From the NCBI GenBank assembly GCA_964430505.1, contig CAYSGH010000008.1, positions 26,472 to 90,471 of the forward strand: a stretch of 64,000 bases of DNA, read 5' to 3'. Position numbers and translations under genes: made by a program. This DNA comes from UBA6176 sp032119375. GTDB lineage: Bacteria > Verrucomicrobiota > Verrucomicrobiia > Limisphaerales > UBA9464. The notes beneath the pieces were generated by a model. That model did no database searches, was not told the DNA's origin, and was given only the letters and a program-made list of their open reading frames with translations. Shown in pieces: positions 18,053-27,190 of this stretch; position 1 is the first letter of the stretch; every line of letters starts with the position of its first letter.

Positions 18053-21000
18053 ATGCGAAGGGCGAAGGATTTGGATGGGCGAACAGGGGGCGTCGGCCAC
18101 GCGTGGCGGCGTGCATGGGGCATGGTGTGGCTGGCCGGGATGGCGTGGGTTGCCGGCATGGCATGGGGAGGCCCCGTGGGAGGCGGGCGTGGGTTGGTGG
18201 ATGATTACGTGGTGGAATGGCACGGGATGGAGCAGGGGTTGCCCGGGGGCGGGACGACGTCGATGGCGCAGGATTCGGCGGGATACCTTTGGTTTGCGAC
18301 GTTCCAAGGCCTGGCGCGCTTTGATGGGTTGGAGTTCAAGACCTACGAGCCGGACAACACGCCTGCGTTGCCCTCGGCCGGGGTGGTGAGCGCGTATCGG
18401 GACCGGCAGGGCCGCGTGTGGTTCAGCACGTATGGCGGGATGGCGAGCCTTCATGAGGGCCAGTGGCGGCGACATGGGAAGGAGGACGGATGGACGGCCT
18501 CCTATGCGCGCGGGTTTGCGGAGGCTCCCGATGGCACGTTGTACGTGGTGCGATTCGACGGGCAGGTGCTGAGGCGCGGGACGAACGGGCCGTTCATCGA
18601 GATGCCCGCCACGCCGGCGCCGGAGCTGGGAGGCATTCCGCATTGTGATCCCGAGGGACGGCTGTGGGTGGCGAAGCCTGCCTTCGTTGGATTCTGGGAT
18701 GGGGCGCGCTGGGTGGCGGTGTTGGAGGACTTCCTGAAGGGGCACCCGGGGGATGATTCGGCCGCGGGCCCGGCCCGGGACGGGCGGCTTTGGTTCGTGA
18801 AGGGTTCCTCGCTGGTCAAGGTGGGCGTGGGCGGCGTGGGCGGCGTGGGCGGCGTGGTGCAGCACGTGCGACTGGACCGGGCGATGGAGAGCCCGTGGGC
18901 GCTCCATGAGGACTCCGTTGGAAACGTCTGGGTGCCGAGCTGGCGCCGGGGGTTGTACCATCTGGATTTGTCGGCGTCGGGCGGGGCGGCCGTGGACGGC
19001 GGAGGGGAGGCCGTCGTGGCGAGGGTGACTCATCTGGATCGATGGGGAGGGCGGGAGTTTCGGTCCGTGCGATTTGTGTCGGAGGACGACGAGGGGAACG
19101 TGTGGGTGGGAACGGCGAGCGACGGGCTGGCGCGGTTGCGGCCGAAGCTGGTGTGGGTTGCGGGGGAGTTGGAGGGGCTGGGGCTGGACAACTTCCGGTC
19201 GGCCAGCGTTGACCGGGACGGGAGGCTTTGGGCGACGTCCCATGAGCGCGGGGTGTACTGGTGTGACGTGCCGGGTGCGGGCGCGCCGTTTCAGGGGTTG
19301 AACGACCCCATGCTTGCCGTGGGGGAGGCCGTGCTGGCGGATCGGTGGGGACACGTATGGGCGACGGGCATGGGGCCTGGGCAGCCTGTGTTCCGCCTGG
19401 ACGACGGGGTGGCGCGGGTGGTGTACCGGGACGGAGATGAGCAGGGGAGCCGCGGTGCGTTGTTCGAGGATGAGCAGGGCCGGGTGTGGGTGGCAGGGCA
19501 ACGGGACTTGCTGTGCCACGACCAGGGGCGTTGGGCGCGGCATGGGGTGCCCGCCGTGTTTGGCTTCGGGCAGGAGAAGGGCGGGCCGATGCGTGTGTGC
19601 AGCCCGGCGGGCCTGCTGGAGCTCCGGGACGGCGCATTCGTCCCGGTGAAAGACAAGGACGGCAAGCCGGTGACCGGGGTGGGTTGCATGGCCCCGGCGT
19701 CCGACGGCGGGATGTGGCTGGGGATGCAGGGGAGCGGGCTGGGGTGGATCAGTCCCGAAGGGCGGGTGGGAAGGGTGGGGGAAGCCGAGGGGCTGCCGAT
19801 AAGGTCGCCGACGAGCGTCTTCAAGGATGAGCATGGGTGGTTATGGCTGGGTGGCGCGCGGGGGATTGCGCGGGTTTCGGAGCGTGAGGCGCGGCGGGTG
19901 GCGCAGGGCCTGGGGGGGCGCATCCATGCACGGATGTTGGACTCGGGGGAGGGCCTGCCGGTGAACGGGCACGTGGTGTTTGCCCGGCAACCCAAGGTGG
20001 CCGCCACGCGCGACGGGAGGGTGTGGTTTCCCACGACGCGCGGGTTGGCATGGGTCTGGCCCAACCGGATCCCCAAGAACCCCCGGGGCCCGAAGTTGGT
20101 CCCCACGGTGATGCGGCACGTCGATGCGGACGGCGAGTTGCGCGAGGTTCCATGGAGCGAGGGGGTGGAGATTCGGCTTCCGGCGGGTTCGCGCGCGGTC
20201 CGCGTCGCCTTCTCGGCGTTGAACTATGCGGCGCCGGACCAGGTGCTGGTGCGGACTCGGCTGGAGAGGGACGGCCAGTTGCTGGTGGAGCACCATGGGC
20301 CGGAGCGGGCGGCGTCCTACGAGTTGCTGCCCCCGGGGCGGTACTCGGTTTACGTGACGGCGGCCAACGAGGACGGCGTGCCCGCCAGCACGGCCATCCG
20401 GGCGCGGTTCGTGATCGACCCGTACTTGTGGCAGACGACGTGGTTTCGGCTGGGGCTGGGGCTGGCGGGCGTTGGGCTGGTGTTGGGAGCGGCGGGCTAT
20501 TGGGTCCGGCATGTGCGGCTGGCGGCCAAGCTGGCCCTTGCGGAGCGCGACCGCGTGGCGGCGTTGGAAAGCGCCGAGAAGGCGGAGGCGCTCCGGCAAA
20601 GCGAGGTGCGCCGCGAGAAGGCCGAGGCGGAGGCCGAGTGGCGGCGGCAACGCGAGGCGGTGCTGCGAGACGTGCACGACGGCGTGGGCGGGCTGGTGGC
20701 CAACCTTCAGATGACCACGAGCCTTGCCTTGCATGCCCCGGATGCCGCCGGGCAACGCGCCCAGATCCAGCACCTGGACGCCATGGCCCACGAGGCGCTG
20801 CTGGAGGTGCGCAGCCTCATGGACGCCCTGGAGGTCCAGGTGGCCGACGTCGAGTGCCTCGCGGGGGAGTTCGAGCGCTATGGAAACCTCGTGCTCGGGC
20901 CGCATGGCATTCGGCTGCGTGTGTCCGCCCAGGCGGAAGGCGGCTGTTCCCGGGCATGTGGGCCGCTCTTCCTGGGCCTGTTCCGCATCGTCAAGGAAGC

Positions 21001-21301
21001 CCTTGCCAACGTGGTCAAGCATGCCGGGGCCACGTCCGTGGAGGTGCGCGTGGTGGCATCCCAAGAGGGTCTGTTGCTCGCCATCCGGGACGACGGGCGC
21101 GGACTCCCGGACGGGGGCAGGACGGGGCGGGGGCTGCGCAGCATGCGGCGGCGTGCGGAGGAGCTGGGCGGGAAAATGACGCTCGATTCCGGGGGTGGGC
21201 TACGGCTTTACTTCGTCGTGCCGTGGCCCGGCCACGATGCAGCCCGCGCCAACGAGGCGGGGCCTGGAACCGATGTCCTTCCGTCCGTGTCTTCCGCATG
21301 A
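18053..21301 (+). CDS. Two-component sensor kinase with extracytoplasmic propeller (Reg_prop/Y_Y_Y/HisKA_3)
   Basis: About 1082 residues. Signal/anchor segment WGMVWLAGMAWVAGMAW near the N-terminus. A long series of two-component-propeller repeats follows ('DSAGYLWFATFQGLARFDG', 'DRQGRVWFSTYGGMA', 'DRDGRLWATS', 'DEHGWLWLGGARGIAR'), up to about residue 690. Then come a Y_Y_Y-like domain (about 720-790, ending GRYSVYVTAANEDG), one membrane helix (about 800-820) and a coiled coil. The kinase core has His875 in LRDVHDGVGG (NarL-type), an N box IVKEALANVVKHAG and a G box IRDDGRGLPDG. In Bacteroides such sensors detect glycan fragments; the ligand here is unknown. ATG 18053 is preferred; ATG 17987, overlapping the previous stop as ATGA, is possible. 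A 9-bp repeat encodes VGGVGGVGG (18821-18858). Confidence 0.88.
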   Translation: MRRAKDLDGRTGGVGHAWRRAWGMVWLAGMAWVAGMAWGGPVGGGRGLVDDYVVEWHGMEQGLPGGGTTSMAQDSAGYLWFATFQGLARFDGLEFKTYEPDNTPALPSAGVVSAYRDRQGRVWFSTYGGMASLHEGQWRRHGKEDGWTASYARGFAEAPDGTLYVVRFDGQVLRRGTNGPFIEMPATPAPELGGIPHCDPEGRLWVAKPAFVGFWDGARWVAVLEDFLKGHPGDDSAAGPARDGRLWFVKGSSLVKVGVGGVGGVGGVVQHVRLDRAMESPWALHEDSVGNVWVPSWRRGLYHLDLSASGGAAVDGGGEAVVARVTHLDRWGGREFRSVRFVSEDDEGNVWVGTASDGLARLRPKLVWVAGELEGLGLDNFRSASVDRDGRLWATSHERGVYWCDVPGAGAPFQGLNDPMLAVGEAVLADRWGHVWATGMGPGQPVFRLDDGVARVVYRDGDEQGSRGALFEDEQGRVWVAGQRDLLCHDQGRWARHGVPAVFGFGQEKGGPMRVCSPAGLLELRDGAFVPVKDKDGKPVTGVGCMAPASDGGMWLGMQGSGLGWISPEGRVGRVGEAEGLPIRSPTSVFKDEHGWLWLGGARGIARVSEREARRVAQGLGGRIHARMLDSGEGLPVNGHVVFARQPKVAATRDGRVWFPTTRGLAWVWPNRIPKNPRGPKLVPTVMRHVDADGELREVPWSEGVEIRLPAGSRAVRVAFSALNYAAPDQVLVRTRLERDGQLLVEHHGPERAASYELLPPGRYSVYVTAANEDGVPASTAIRARFVIDPYLWQTTWFRLGLGLAGVGLVLGAAGYWVRHVRLAAKLALAERDRVAALESAEKAEALRQSEVRREKAEAEAEWRRQREAVLRDVHDGVGGLVANLQMTTSLALHAPDAAGQRAQIQHLDAMAHEALLEVRSLMDALEVQVADVECLAGEFERYGNLVLGPHGIRLRVSAQAEGGCSRACGPLFLGLFRIVKEALANVVKHAGATSVEVRVVASQEGLLLAIRDDGRGLPDGGRTGRGLRSMRRRAEELGGKMTLDSGGGLRLYFVVPWPGHDAARANEAGPGTDVLPSVSSA

Positions 21302-21936
21302 ACATCGCCTTGGTTGAGGACCGTGCCTCCTTGCGGCAAACGTTCGCGCGCATGTTGGAGGCCATACCCGGTCATCGGCTTGCCGCTGCCTTCGCATCCG
21401 CCGAGGAGGCCAGGGCCGTGATCCGGCCGGCGATGGCCGACCTGCTGGTCGTGGACCTCGACCTGCCGGGCGAGAGCGGCATCGAGTTCATTCGCTGGCT
21501 CCAGGAATCGGCGCTGGGAATTCCGGCGGTCGTGTGGACGATCCACGACGGACGCGACGCGGTGTACGCCGCGCTCAAGGCCGGGGCCGTGGGTTACCTG
21601 GAGAAGGGGGCCAAGGTCCATGAGTTCCAGACGGCCTTGGAGGGGATTAAAGAGGGGGGCGCGCCCATGAGCGCGCGCATCGCGCGGCGCCTGCTCGTGG
21701 ACGTCCTAGGCCCCTCCGTGTCGCCCCGGCCCACCGAGGACATTTCCTTCCGGGAACGGGAGGTCCTCCGCGCCGTCGCGGCCGGGCAAACCCACAAGGA
21801 AATCGCGGCCGAGCTGGCCATCAGCCCCTTCACGGTCCGTGCGCACATCAAGCACATCTACCGGAAGCTGCATGTCATGGGCCGTGCCCAGGCCTTGCAG
21901 AGGGCACGGGAGATCGGGCTCATCGTGGACCGCTGA
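21298..21936 (+). CDS. LuxR/NarL-type response regulator
   Basis: 212 residues. The receiver domain (1-120) has acidic residues E7/D8 and the phospho-acceptor Asp53 in VVDLDLPGESG, with the conserved Lys in YLEKGAK. The C-terminal LuxR-type helix-turn-helix (about 148-205) contains FREREVLRAVAAGQTHKEIA and SPFTVRAHIKHIYRKL. The start codon overlaps the sensor stop as ATGA, showing translational coupling and making this the cognate partner of the NarL-type kinase upstream. Target genes are unknown; the serine hydrolase gene just upstream is an obvious candidate. Confidence 0.94.
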   Translation: MNIALVEDRASLRQTFARMLEAIPGHRLAAAFASAEEARAVIRPAMADLLVVDLDLPGESGIEFIRWLQESALGIPAVVWTIHDGRDAVYAALKAGAVGYLEKGAKVHEFQTALEGIKEGGAPMSARIARRLLVDVLGPSVSPRPTEDISFREREVLRAVAAGQTHKEIAAELAISPFTVRAHIKHIYRKLHVMGRAQALQRAREIGLIVDR

Positions 21937-21989
21937 AAACCCCCCGAGCGTGCTTGCCGCCATCGGGCCGCCTTCACAGGATGCCCCCG

Positions 21990-22889
21990 ATGATTCGCTC
22001 GATTCATGACATCCACGTCGAGGACGCCGCCGGTGGGAGGCCTTCGTTCTCGATCGAGTTTTTCCCCCCGAAGACGGAGGAGGGCGAGCGGAAGTTGTTC
22101 GCCGAGGTCCTGCCGGCGTTGCGATCGTTGCCGGTGGGTTATTGCTCGGTGACGTATGGCGCGGGCGGCAGCACACGGGACTCCACGCTGCGCATCGTGG
22201 AGCGCATCCAAAAGGAGCACGACCTGACGGCCTTGATGCACCTCACCTGCGTGAATGCCACGCGCGAGGAGGTGGCTGGCGTCGTGGACGAGGCCGTGCG
22301 GCGGGGCGTGCGCAACATCCTTGCCCTGCGCGGGGACCCACCCGGCGGCACCGGGGAGTTCGTCCCCACGCCCGGCGGCTTCGAGTACTCGTCGCAGCTG
22401 GTCGCCTACCTCCGGCAACGGGGCGGCTTCAGCATTGGCACGGCGGGGTTCCCCGAGGGCCACGTCGCCCAGAAGCTCGGCCGCGCGGCGGACTGGGCCT
22501 TCTTGGCCGACAAGGTGCGCGCGGGGGCCGACTTCGTGGTGACCCAGTTGTTCTTCGACAACTCGGACTACTACGCCTTCCGAGACCACATGGCGCGCGT
22601 GCATGGCGTCACCGTCCCCATCATCCCGGGACTGCTTCCGGTCGTGTCCGGCAAGCAAACCAAGAAGTTCGTGGAGCTGTGCGGCGCGCGGTTGCCGGCG
22701 TCCTTCGTGGCCCAGTTGGACCGGTTGGGGGACGACGACGCCGCTGTGACGGAGTTCGGGATCGAGCACTGCACGCGGCAGATCGAGGACTTGCTCAAGA
22801 ATGGCGCGCCCGGCGTTCACTTCTACACGTTGAACCGCGCCTACTCGACGCGCCGCATCTTGGCCAACCTCGGCCACGCGGGGGCCTGA
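21990..22889 (+). CDS. metF: 5,10-methylenetetrahydrofolate reductase (MetF)
   Basis: 299 residues, matching the usual size of bacterial MTHFR. FAD-dependent reduction of methylene-THF to methyl-THF for methionine synthesis. Diagnostic segments: FSIEFFPPKTEEGE at the N-terminus (catalytic Glu), VTYGAGGSTRD, ALMHLTCVNAT, ILALRGDPP, FVVTQLFFDN and VPIIPGLLPV. ATG 21990 is chosen because a short CAGG lies nine bases upstream; ATG 21981 is also possible. It follows the response regulator by 53 bp but has an unrelated role. It converges on the histidine kinase gene with 40 bp between stops. Confidence 0.95.
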   Translation: MIRSIHDIHVEDAAGGRPSFSIEFFPPKTEEGERKLFAEVLPALRSLPVGYCSVTYGAGGSTRDSTLRIVERIQKEHDLTALMHLTCVNATREEVAGVVDEAVRRGVRNILALRGDPPGGTGEFVPTPGGFEYSSQLVAYLRQRGGFSIGTAGFPEGHVAQKLGRAADWAFLADKVRAGADFVVTQLFFDNSDYYAFRDHMARVHGVTVPIIPGLLPVVSGKQTKKFVELCGARLPASFVAQLDRLGDDDAAVTEFGIEHCTRQIEDLLKNGAPGVHFYTLNRAYSTRRILANLGHAGA

Positions 22890-22929
22890 GCCACACGGAT
22901 GCGCGCGGTCTGCCCCGGGGCGTGCCGGG

Positions 22930-24675
22930 TCACCCGCGCACGGGCAAGGCCACCGTGAAGGCCGAGCCCCGACCGGGCTCGGACCACGTGTGGATCACCC
23001 CGCCGTGGCCCTCGACGATCCGCCGCACGATGGCCAGCCCGAGACCGTTTCCCTGCGGCTTGGTGGAGCCCAGCAGTGACGTGAACAGCCGAGCCCGTTG
23101 ATCCGGAGACATCCCTTCCCCGGTGTCGCGGAACCGAACCACGACGGCGACGGGCTGCCGACGGTCGCCGGACCGGACGATGCGCGACGACACCACGAGC
23201 CGTCCGCCCCGGGGCATGGCCTCCACGGCGTTGAGGGACAGGTTGAGGAAGGCTTGCTCGAGCTGCGTGGGGTCGCCCGTGATGCGGGGCAACGCCTCGT
23301 CCAGCCGCGACACCAGCTCCACCCCGGCGTGCTTCAGCTTGGCCCGGAGCAGGAATCCCAGGTCCCGCAGCAACCCGTTGACGTCCACCTGCGTCCGCAC
23401 CGGCTCCGAAGGCCGCGCAAAGTCCAGCACCCGGTCCACGATCCGGTTCAGGTGGTCCATCTTCTCCCCCATGATGCGGAAGTCCGTCCCCCGGGGATCC
23501 CCCTCCTCGAACTCCAGCCCCAGGCTGTGATGCAGCATCTTCATCACCGTGAGCGGGTTCCGGATCTCGTGGGCCACCTCGGCCGCCAACAGGCCCAGCG
23601 CGCCCAGTCGCTCGCTCTGCCGCAGCTCCTCCTCCGACGCCATCAACCGGTCGTAGAGCCGCGCCTTTTCCAGGGCCAGCGCCGACAGCTCCGCGTAGGC
23701 GGACAGGGTGCGGACCTCCTCGTCGGGGAACAGGTGCGGCTGCGCGGTGTACACGGTCAGCGCACCCAGGGCGCGACCCTCGAAGAGCAAGGGCACGGCG
23801 AGCATCGAGACCAGCCCCTCCTCGCGTGCCACGGCCACGTGCTGGTACCGCCCGCTGGCCTGCACGTCCTCCACCTGGAGCGGCTTGCGCCGACGCACCA
23901 CGTTGCCCAGCAGGCTCTCCGAGATAGCGAGGCGTGGCTTCTCCCGGTATCGGGCTCCCGCCCCATGGCACGCCCGCAGGTCCAGCCATTCGCCCGTCTC
24001 GTCCACCATCATCAACGAGCACACCTTCGCCCCGATCAACGTCCGTGCCTCCTGCGTGATCGCCTGCAACGCGTCGTCCAGGCTCACCGTCGAGTTGATC
24101 CGTTGGCTCACCCGCACCAACGACTCCAGCAGCCGCGCCCGTTGCCGCGCCGACTCGTACAACCACGAGTTGCGGATCGCCTGCGCCGCCAGCTCCGCCA
24201 ACGCCTCCATCAATCCTTGGTCGCCCTCGTCGAACGCGTCCCTGCGGTCCGAGTCCACGTTCAACACGCCGCGCACCTCCTCGCCCACGCGCAACGGGAC
24301 GGCCATCTCCGACGCCACCCCAGTGCGCACGGCGACGTAGCGCCGGTCCCCCGAGACGTTCCCCACACGGGCAACCCCGCCCGTCCGCACCACCCAGCCC
24401 GTGATGCCCTGGCCCAGCCGCAGCCGGACGGCGCGCGCCTCGGCGGGCAACCCCACCTCCGCCTCGATCTCCAACAGCCCCGTCGTGGGGTTCAGCAGGC
24501 AAATCGAGCCTGAGTTCGCCCGCATCAAGGACACGGCCTCCCCCAGAATCGCGCGCAACGCCTCCCGCGGCTCCAGCGTGGAGTGGATGACGCGGCTCAC
24601 GCGCGCCAGCGTCTCCGCCCGTCCGAGCCGACGAAGCAGGTCGTCCGCCGACGTCCCCTGGGCCTCTGCGCTCAT
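22930..24675 (-). CDS. GAF-domain sensor histidine kinase
   Basis: 581 residues with no membrane segment, so probably cytoplasmic. Two GAF domains (about 20-175 and 180-345), a HisKA dimerisation domain with His369 in AAEVAHEIRNPL, then an ATPase domain with an N box (QAFLNLSLNAVEAMPRGG) and G boxes (FRDTGEGMSPD, NGLGLAIVRRI). The kinase part resembles NtrB/AtoS-type enzymes. No response regulator is adjacent. The start ATG overlaps the stop of the upstream permease gene as ATGA, so the two are translationally coupled. The open frame continues upstream, but only as a shadow of the permease gene. The signal is unknown; GAF domains commonly bind small ligands or sense redox state. Confidence 0.9.
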   Translation of the reverse strand: MSAEAQGTSADDLLRRLGRAETLARVSRVIHSTLEPREALRAILGEAVSLMRANSGSICLLNPTTGLLEIEAEVGLPAEARAVRLRLGQGITGWVVRTGGVARVGNVSGDRRYVAVRTGVASEMAVPLRVGEEVRGVLNVDSDRRDAFDEGDQGLMEALAELAAQAIRNSWLYESARQRARLLESLVRVSQRINSTVSLDDALQAITQEARTLIGAKVCSLMMVDETGEWLDLRACHGAGARYREKPRLAISESLLGNVVRRRKPLQVEDVQASGRYQHVAVAREEGLVSMLAVPLLFEGRALGALTVYTAQPHLFPDEEVRTLSAYAELSALALEKARLYDRLMASEEELRQSERLGALGLLAAEVAHEIRNPLTVMKMLHHSLGLEFEEGDPRGTDFRIMGEKMDHLNRIVDRVLDFARPSEPVRTQVDVNGLLRDLGFLLRAKLKHAGVELVSRLDEALPRITGDPTQLEQAFLNLSLNAVEAMPRGGRLVVSSRIVRSGDRRQPVAVVVRFRDTGEGMSPDQRARLFTSLLGSTKPQGNGLGLAIVRRIVEGHGGVIHTWSEPGRGSAFTVALPVRG

Positions 24676-26162
24676 CGAATGCGCGACGTCAGCCATGCGC
24701 CGGAGGCCGCAAAGGCGGCGTTGGGAATCCATGCGGCCGCCCACCCGGGCAGCTCGCCGCTCTGTCCCATGGCAAACCCGAGCCGTTGCAGCACGAAGTA
24801 GATGAAGGCCAGCCCGATGCTCCCCGCCACCCCGTAGAACACGTTGCGGCGCCCGGGCGTCACCCCGAACGGGACGGCAATCAAGACCACCACCAGGCAC
24901 GTCCACGGCGCCGCCCAGCGCGCGTGCCACTGCGTGTCGAGCGTCGCCGCAAGGTCCGGGGCCAACACTGGGTGAATCCGCCGGTACTCCTCGATCTCCC
25001 GCAGCGTCAGCTCCGGACGCCGCAGCGCGCGGCCCCGCCGCAGCCCGTTGACCCGCAGCTCCGAACGGAACAACTCCGGCGTCTCCATCCCGCCCTCCAG
25101 CTCCATCCCGGTCGCCGTCGCCAGCAAGGGTTCCCCGTCCTTCGTCCCCCGGAACACATACTCCGTCACGTTGGTGAACACCCAGGCGCCCCCGTTCCAG
25201 TTCGCGGCATCCCCCATCACCAACCGCCACGCCCCGGCCGCCGCCTTGCGTTCCATGCGCACGTCCGAAAGCCAGGTCCCGGCCGGGTTCATCGCCGCCG
25301 CGCGCCACGCCTCCCCGTCGGGCCCCGTCGCCGTCAGGTTGGTGCGCCACGGCTGCGGCGTCGGCACCGGGATGTTGGTGCGCACGCCCGCGTTCGTCAC
25401 CCACGTGGGCACGGGCACCCAGACCGTCCATGGCTCGCCCTTCCACGCAAGGTCGCCCGGAACCTTCCCTGGTGGCGGGAAGTCCGACGACGGCCTCGGG
25501 GCCTCGGGCGGGCGGGCGTCGCCGTCGAACCGCTGCAGGGACTCGGTCACGCCGGACGCCCGCCATGCGCCATTTGTCCATGCCACGGAACGCGCCATCC
25601 ATGCTTGGCGCGCCCCCGGCCCAATCCACAGGCGCACCCGTGGCCGCCGCATGTCGCCCGTGACCTCGTTGAAGGCCCCGATGTTCCACACGCGGCGGTC
25701 CGTGGCGTTCTCGACGTCGATGCGCTCCCGCCACACGCCCTCGCTCAGCGCCGCCGTGCCGAGCAACAGCCGCTCCTGCCGCACGCGGCATTCCGGGGCC
25801 AGCCATTCCGAGGCCCCATGCAACGCGCCCACCATGAGCAATCCCACCCCCAGGTACGGCATGCACAGCCGCCACAGGCCCACCCCGGCGGCACGCATGG
25901 CGGTGATCTCGTTGTGGCGCGAGTGCTGGGTCAGCGCGTAGAGCAAGGCCAGCAGGAACCCCACCGGCAACACCGTGGACAACATGTCCGGCGCCTCCAG
26001 GCAGTAGTACCACGCCACGTCCCACGCACCCAGTCCCCGTTGCTGCAGGTTCCCCACCTGCGCCAACAGGTCGAACGCCAGCCAAAACACGAGGAAGCCC
26101 CCCAGGCAAAAGCCCATCGGCACCATCAACTCGCGCAGCAGGTATCGGTCCAGCAATCGCAC
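24672..26162 (-). CDS. LptF/LptG (YjgP/YjgQ) family permease
   Basis: 496 residues, longer than the usual 350-400. Start MRLLDRYLLRELMVPM is the family N-terminal signature. Three N-terminal membrane helices (about 12-35, 58-80, 97-120) and three C-terminal ones (about 405-425, 435-455, 470-490) flank a large periplasmic region (about 130-395) rich in Trp and Asn-Thr. The motif HNEITAMRAAGV is the cytoplasmic loop conserved in LptF/G, and AVPFGVTPGRRN marks the C-terminal helices. The family forms the inner-membrane channel lifting lipopolysaccharide, normally as an F/G heterodimer with LptB; no partner gene is in the window. Start is GTG. It is coupled to the GAF kinase gene downstream. Confidence 0.88.
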   Translation of the reverse strand: MRLLDRYLLRELMVPMGFCLGGFLVFWLAFDLLAQVGNLQQRGLGAWDVAWYYCLEAPDMLSTVLPVGFLLALLYALTQHSRHNEITAMRAAGVGLWRLCMPYLGVGLLMVGALHGASEWLAPECRVRQERLLLGTAALSEGVWRERIDVENATDRRVWNIGAFNEVTGDMRRPRVRLWIGPGARQAWMARSVAWTNGAWRASGVTESLQRFDGDARPPEAPRPSSDFPPPGKVPGDLAWKGEPWTVWVPVPTWVTNAGVRTNIPVPTPQPWRTNLTATGPDGEAWRAAAMNPAGTWLSDVRMERKAAAGAWRLVMGDAANWNGGAWVFTNVTEYVFRGTKDGEPLLATATGMELEGGMETPELFRSELRVNGLRRGRALRRPELTLREIEEYRRIHPVLAPDLAATLDTQWHARWAAPWTCLVVVLIAVPFGVTPGRRNVFYGVAGSIGLAFIYFVLQRLGFAMGQSGELPGWAAAWIPNAAFAASGAWLTSRIR

Positions 26163-26509
26163 CGTGCCCCAATCCTACCCCGATGCCCCCTGCGCATCCA
26201 TGCGCGACTGCGTCCCCCGCGCGAAATCCACCCGGCGGCCCCCCGCCGCCCATGGCCACGACGGAACCCGGCATAGGGGTCAGATCTGTAAAGTTGACAT
26301 TTCGATGGGCCACGCAGGTGGATGCCGCCTGCGGGGAAGGGATTGGTGCCGAGGACGCGCCCATTTCGGGCACGGCGCATCGCGCATTGTCGCGACGTGA
26401 ACGAGGCCGCGTTTGCCGTCAAAATGTCAAAGGTACAGATCTGACCCCTTTGCCCGGGCGCGCCGGGGCGCGGGTTCCCCCCTTCAAACCGGGGGCGATT
26501 GCGGGCAGG
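26163..26509. other. 347-bp intergenic region between divergent genes
   Basis: Lies between the permease gene (leftward) and the OmpR-type regulator gene (rightward) and must hold promoters for both. Half of it is the inverted-repeat element at 26276-26448. No small gene is convincing. No clear -35/-10 pair stands out. Confidence 0.6.
26276..26448. repeat. Inverted-repeat element, family GGGGTCAGATCT (copy A, 173 bp)
   Basis: The left arm begins GGGGTCAGATCTGTAAAG and continues to TTGACATTT. The right arm is its reverse complement over about 27 bp with three mismatches, ending CTGACCCC at 26448. The similarity extends outward a few bases (GGCATA left, TTTGCC right). The core between the arms has no coding sense. 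Copy B at 33739-33818 shares both arms but has a much shorter core. Palindromes of this general type are often REP-like elements moved by a transposase encoded elsewhere; no transposase is in the window. Confidence 0.75.
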
Positions 26510-27190
26510 ATGAACGCCGTGCGCATCTTGGTGGTGGAGGACGACGCGAAGATCGCCTCGTTTGTCGGGAAGGGCCTGCGGCAGGGCGGGTTCGCCGTGG
26601 ACGCGTGCCGGGACGGCGCGGAGGCCCTGCAGCAGGCCTTGGCCGCCCCGTATGACGCGGCGGTCGTGGACGTGATGCTGCCGGGCATGGACGGGTTGGC
26701 GCTCGTGCAACGGCTCCGCGCCGCCGGCATTCGCACGCCCGTCCTGTTCCTCAGCGCGAAGGCCAGCGTCCAGGACCGCGTCCGCGGCCTCCACGCGGGC
26801 GGCGACGACTACCTCACCAAGCCGTTCGCCTTCTCCGAGCTGATGGCGAGGGTGCAGGCCTTGATCCGAAGGTCGTCGGCCACGACGAGCGAGCCGACGA
26901 GGCTGGTGGTGGGGGACCTTTCCATGGACCTCCTCACGCGCGAGGTGCGGCGGGGCGACGAGGTGCTGGAGTTGCAGCCGCGCGAGTTTTCCCTGCTGGA
27001 ATACCTGATGCGCAACGCGGGCCGGACGGTCTCCAAGACGATGATCCTCGAGCACGTCTGGGACTACAGCTTCGACCCGCAGACGAACGTCGTGGACGTG
27101 CTCGTGCACCGCCTGCGGTCGAAGATCGACCCGGACAAGACGCGGCTGCACACGATGCGAGGGGTGGGATATGTCCTTCGTCCAAGCTGA
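26510..27190 (+). CDS. OmpR/PhoB-type response regulator
   Basis: 226 residues. Receiver domain with E10/D11/D12, phospho-acceptor Asp54 in VVDVMLPGMDG, and Lys in DDYLTKPF. The C-terminal winged helix (about 125-224) has LELQPREFSLLEYLMRN, VSKTMILEHVW and VDVLVHRLRSKI. ATG 26510 is preceded directly by GCAGG; GTG 26519 is an alternative with better spacing. The gene overlaps the downstream kinase by 20 bp, so the two are one unit. The sequence resembles the CusR/QseB-type branch, but the stimulus cannot be deduced. Confidence 0.95.
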   Translation: MNAVRILVVEDDAKIASFVGKGLRQGGFAVDACRDGAEALQQALAAPYDAAVVDVMLPGMDGLALVQRLRAAGIRTPVLFLSAKASVQDRVRGLHAGGDDYLTKPFAFSELMARVQALIRRSSATTSEPTRLVVGDLSMDLLTREVRRGDEVLELQPREFSLLEYLMRNAGRTVSKTMILEHVWDYSFDPQTNVVDVLVHRLRSKIDPDKTRLHTMRGVGYVLRPS

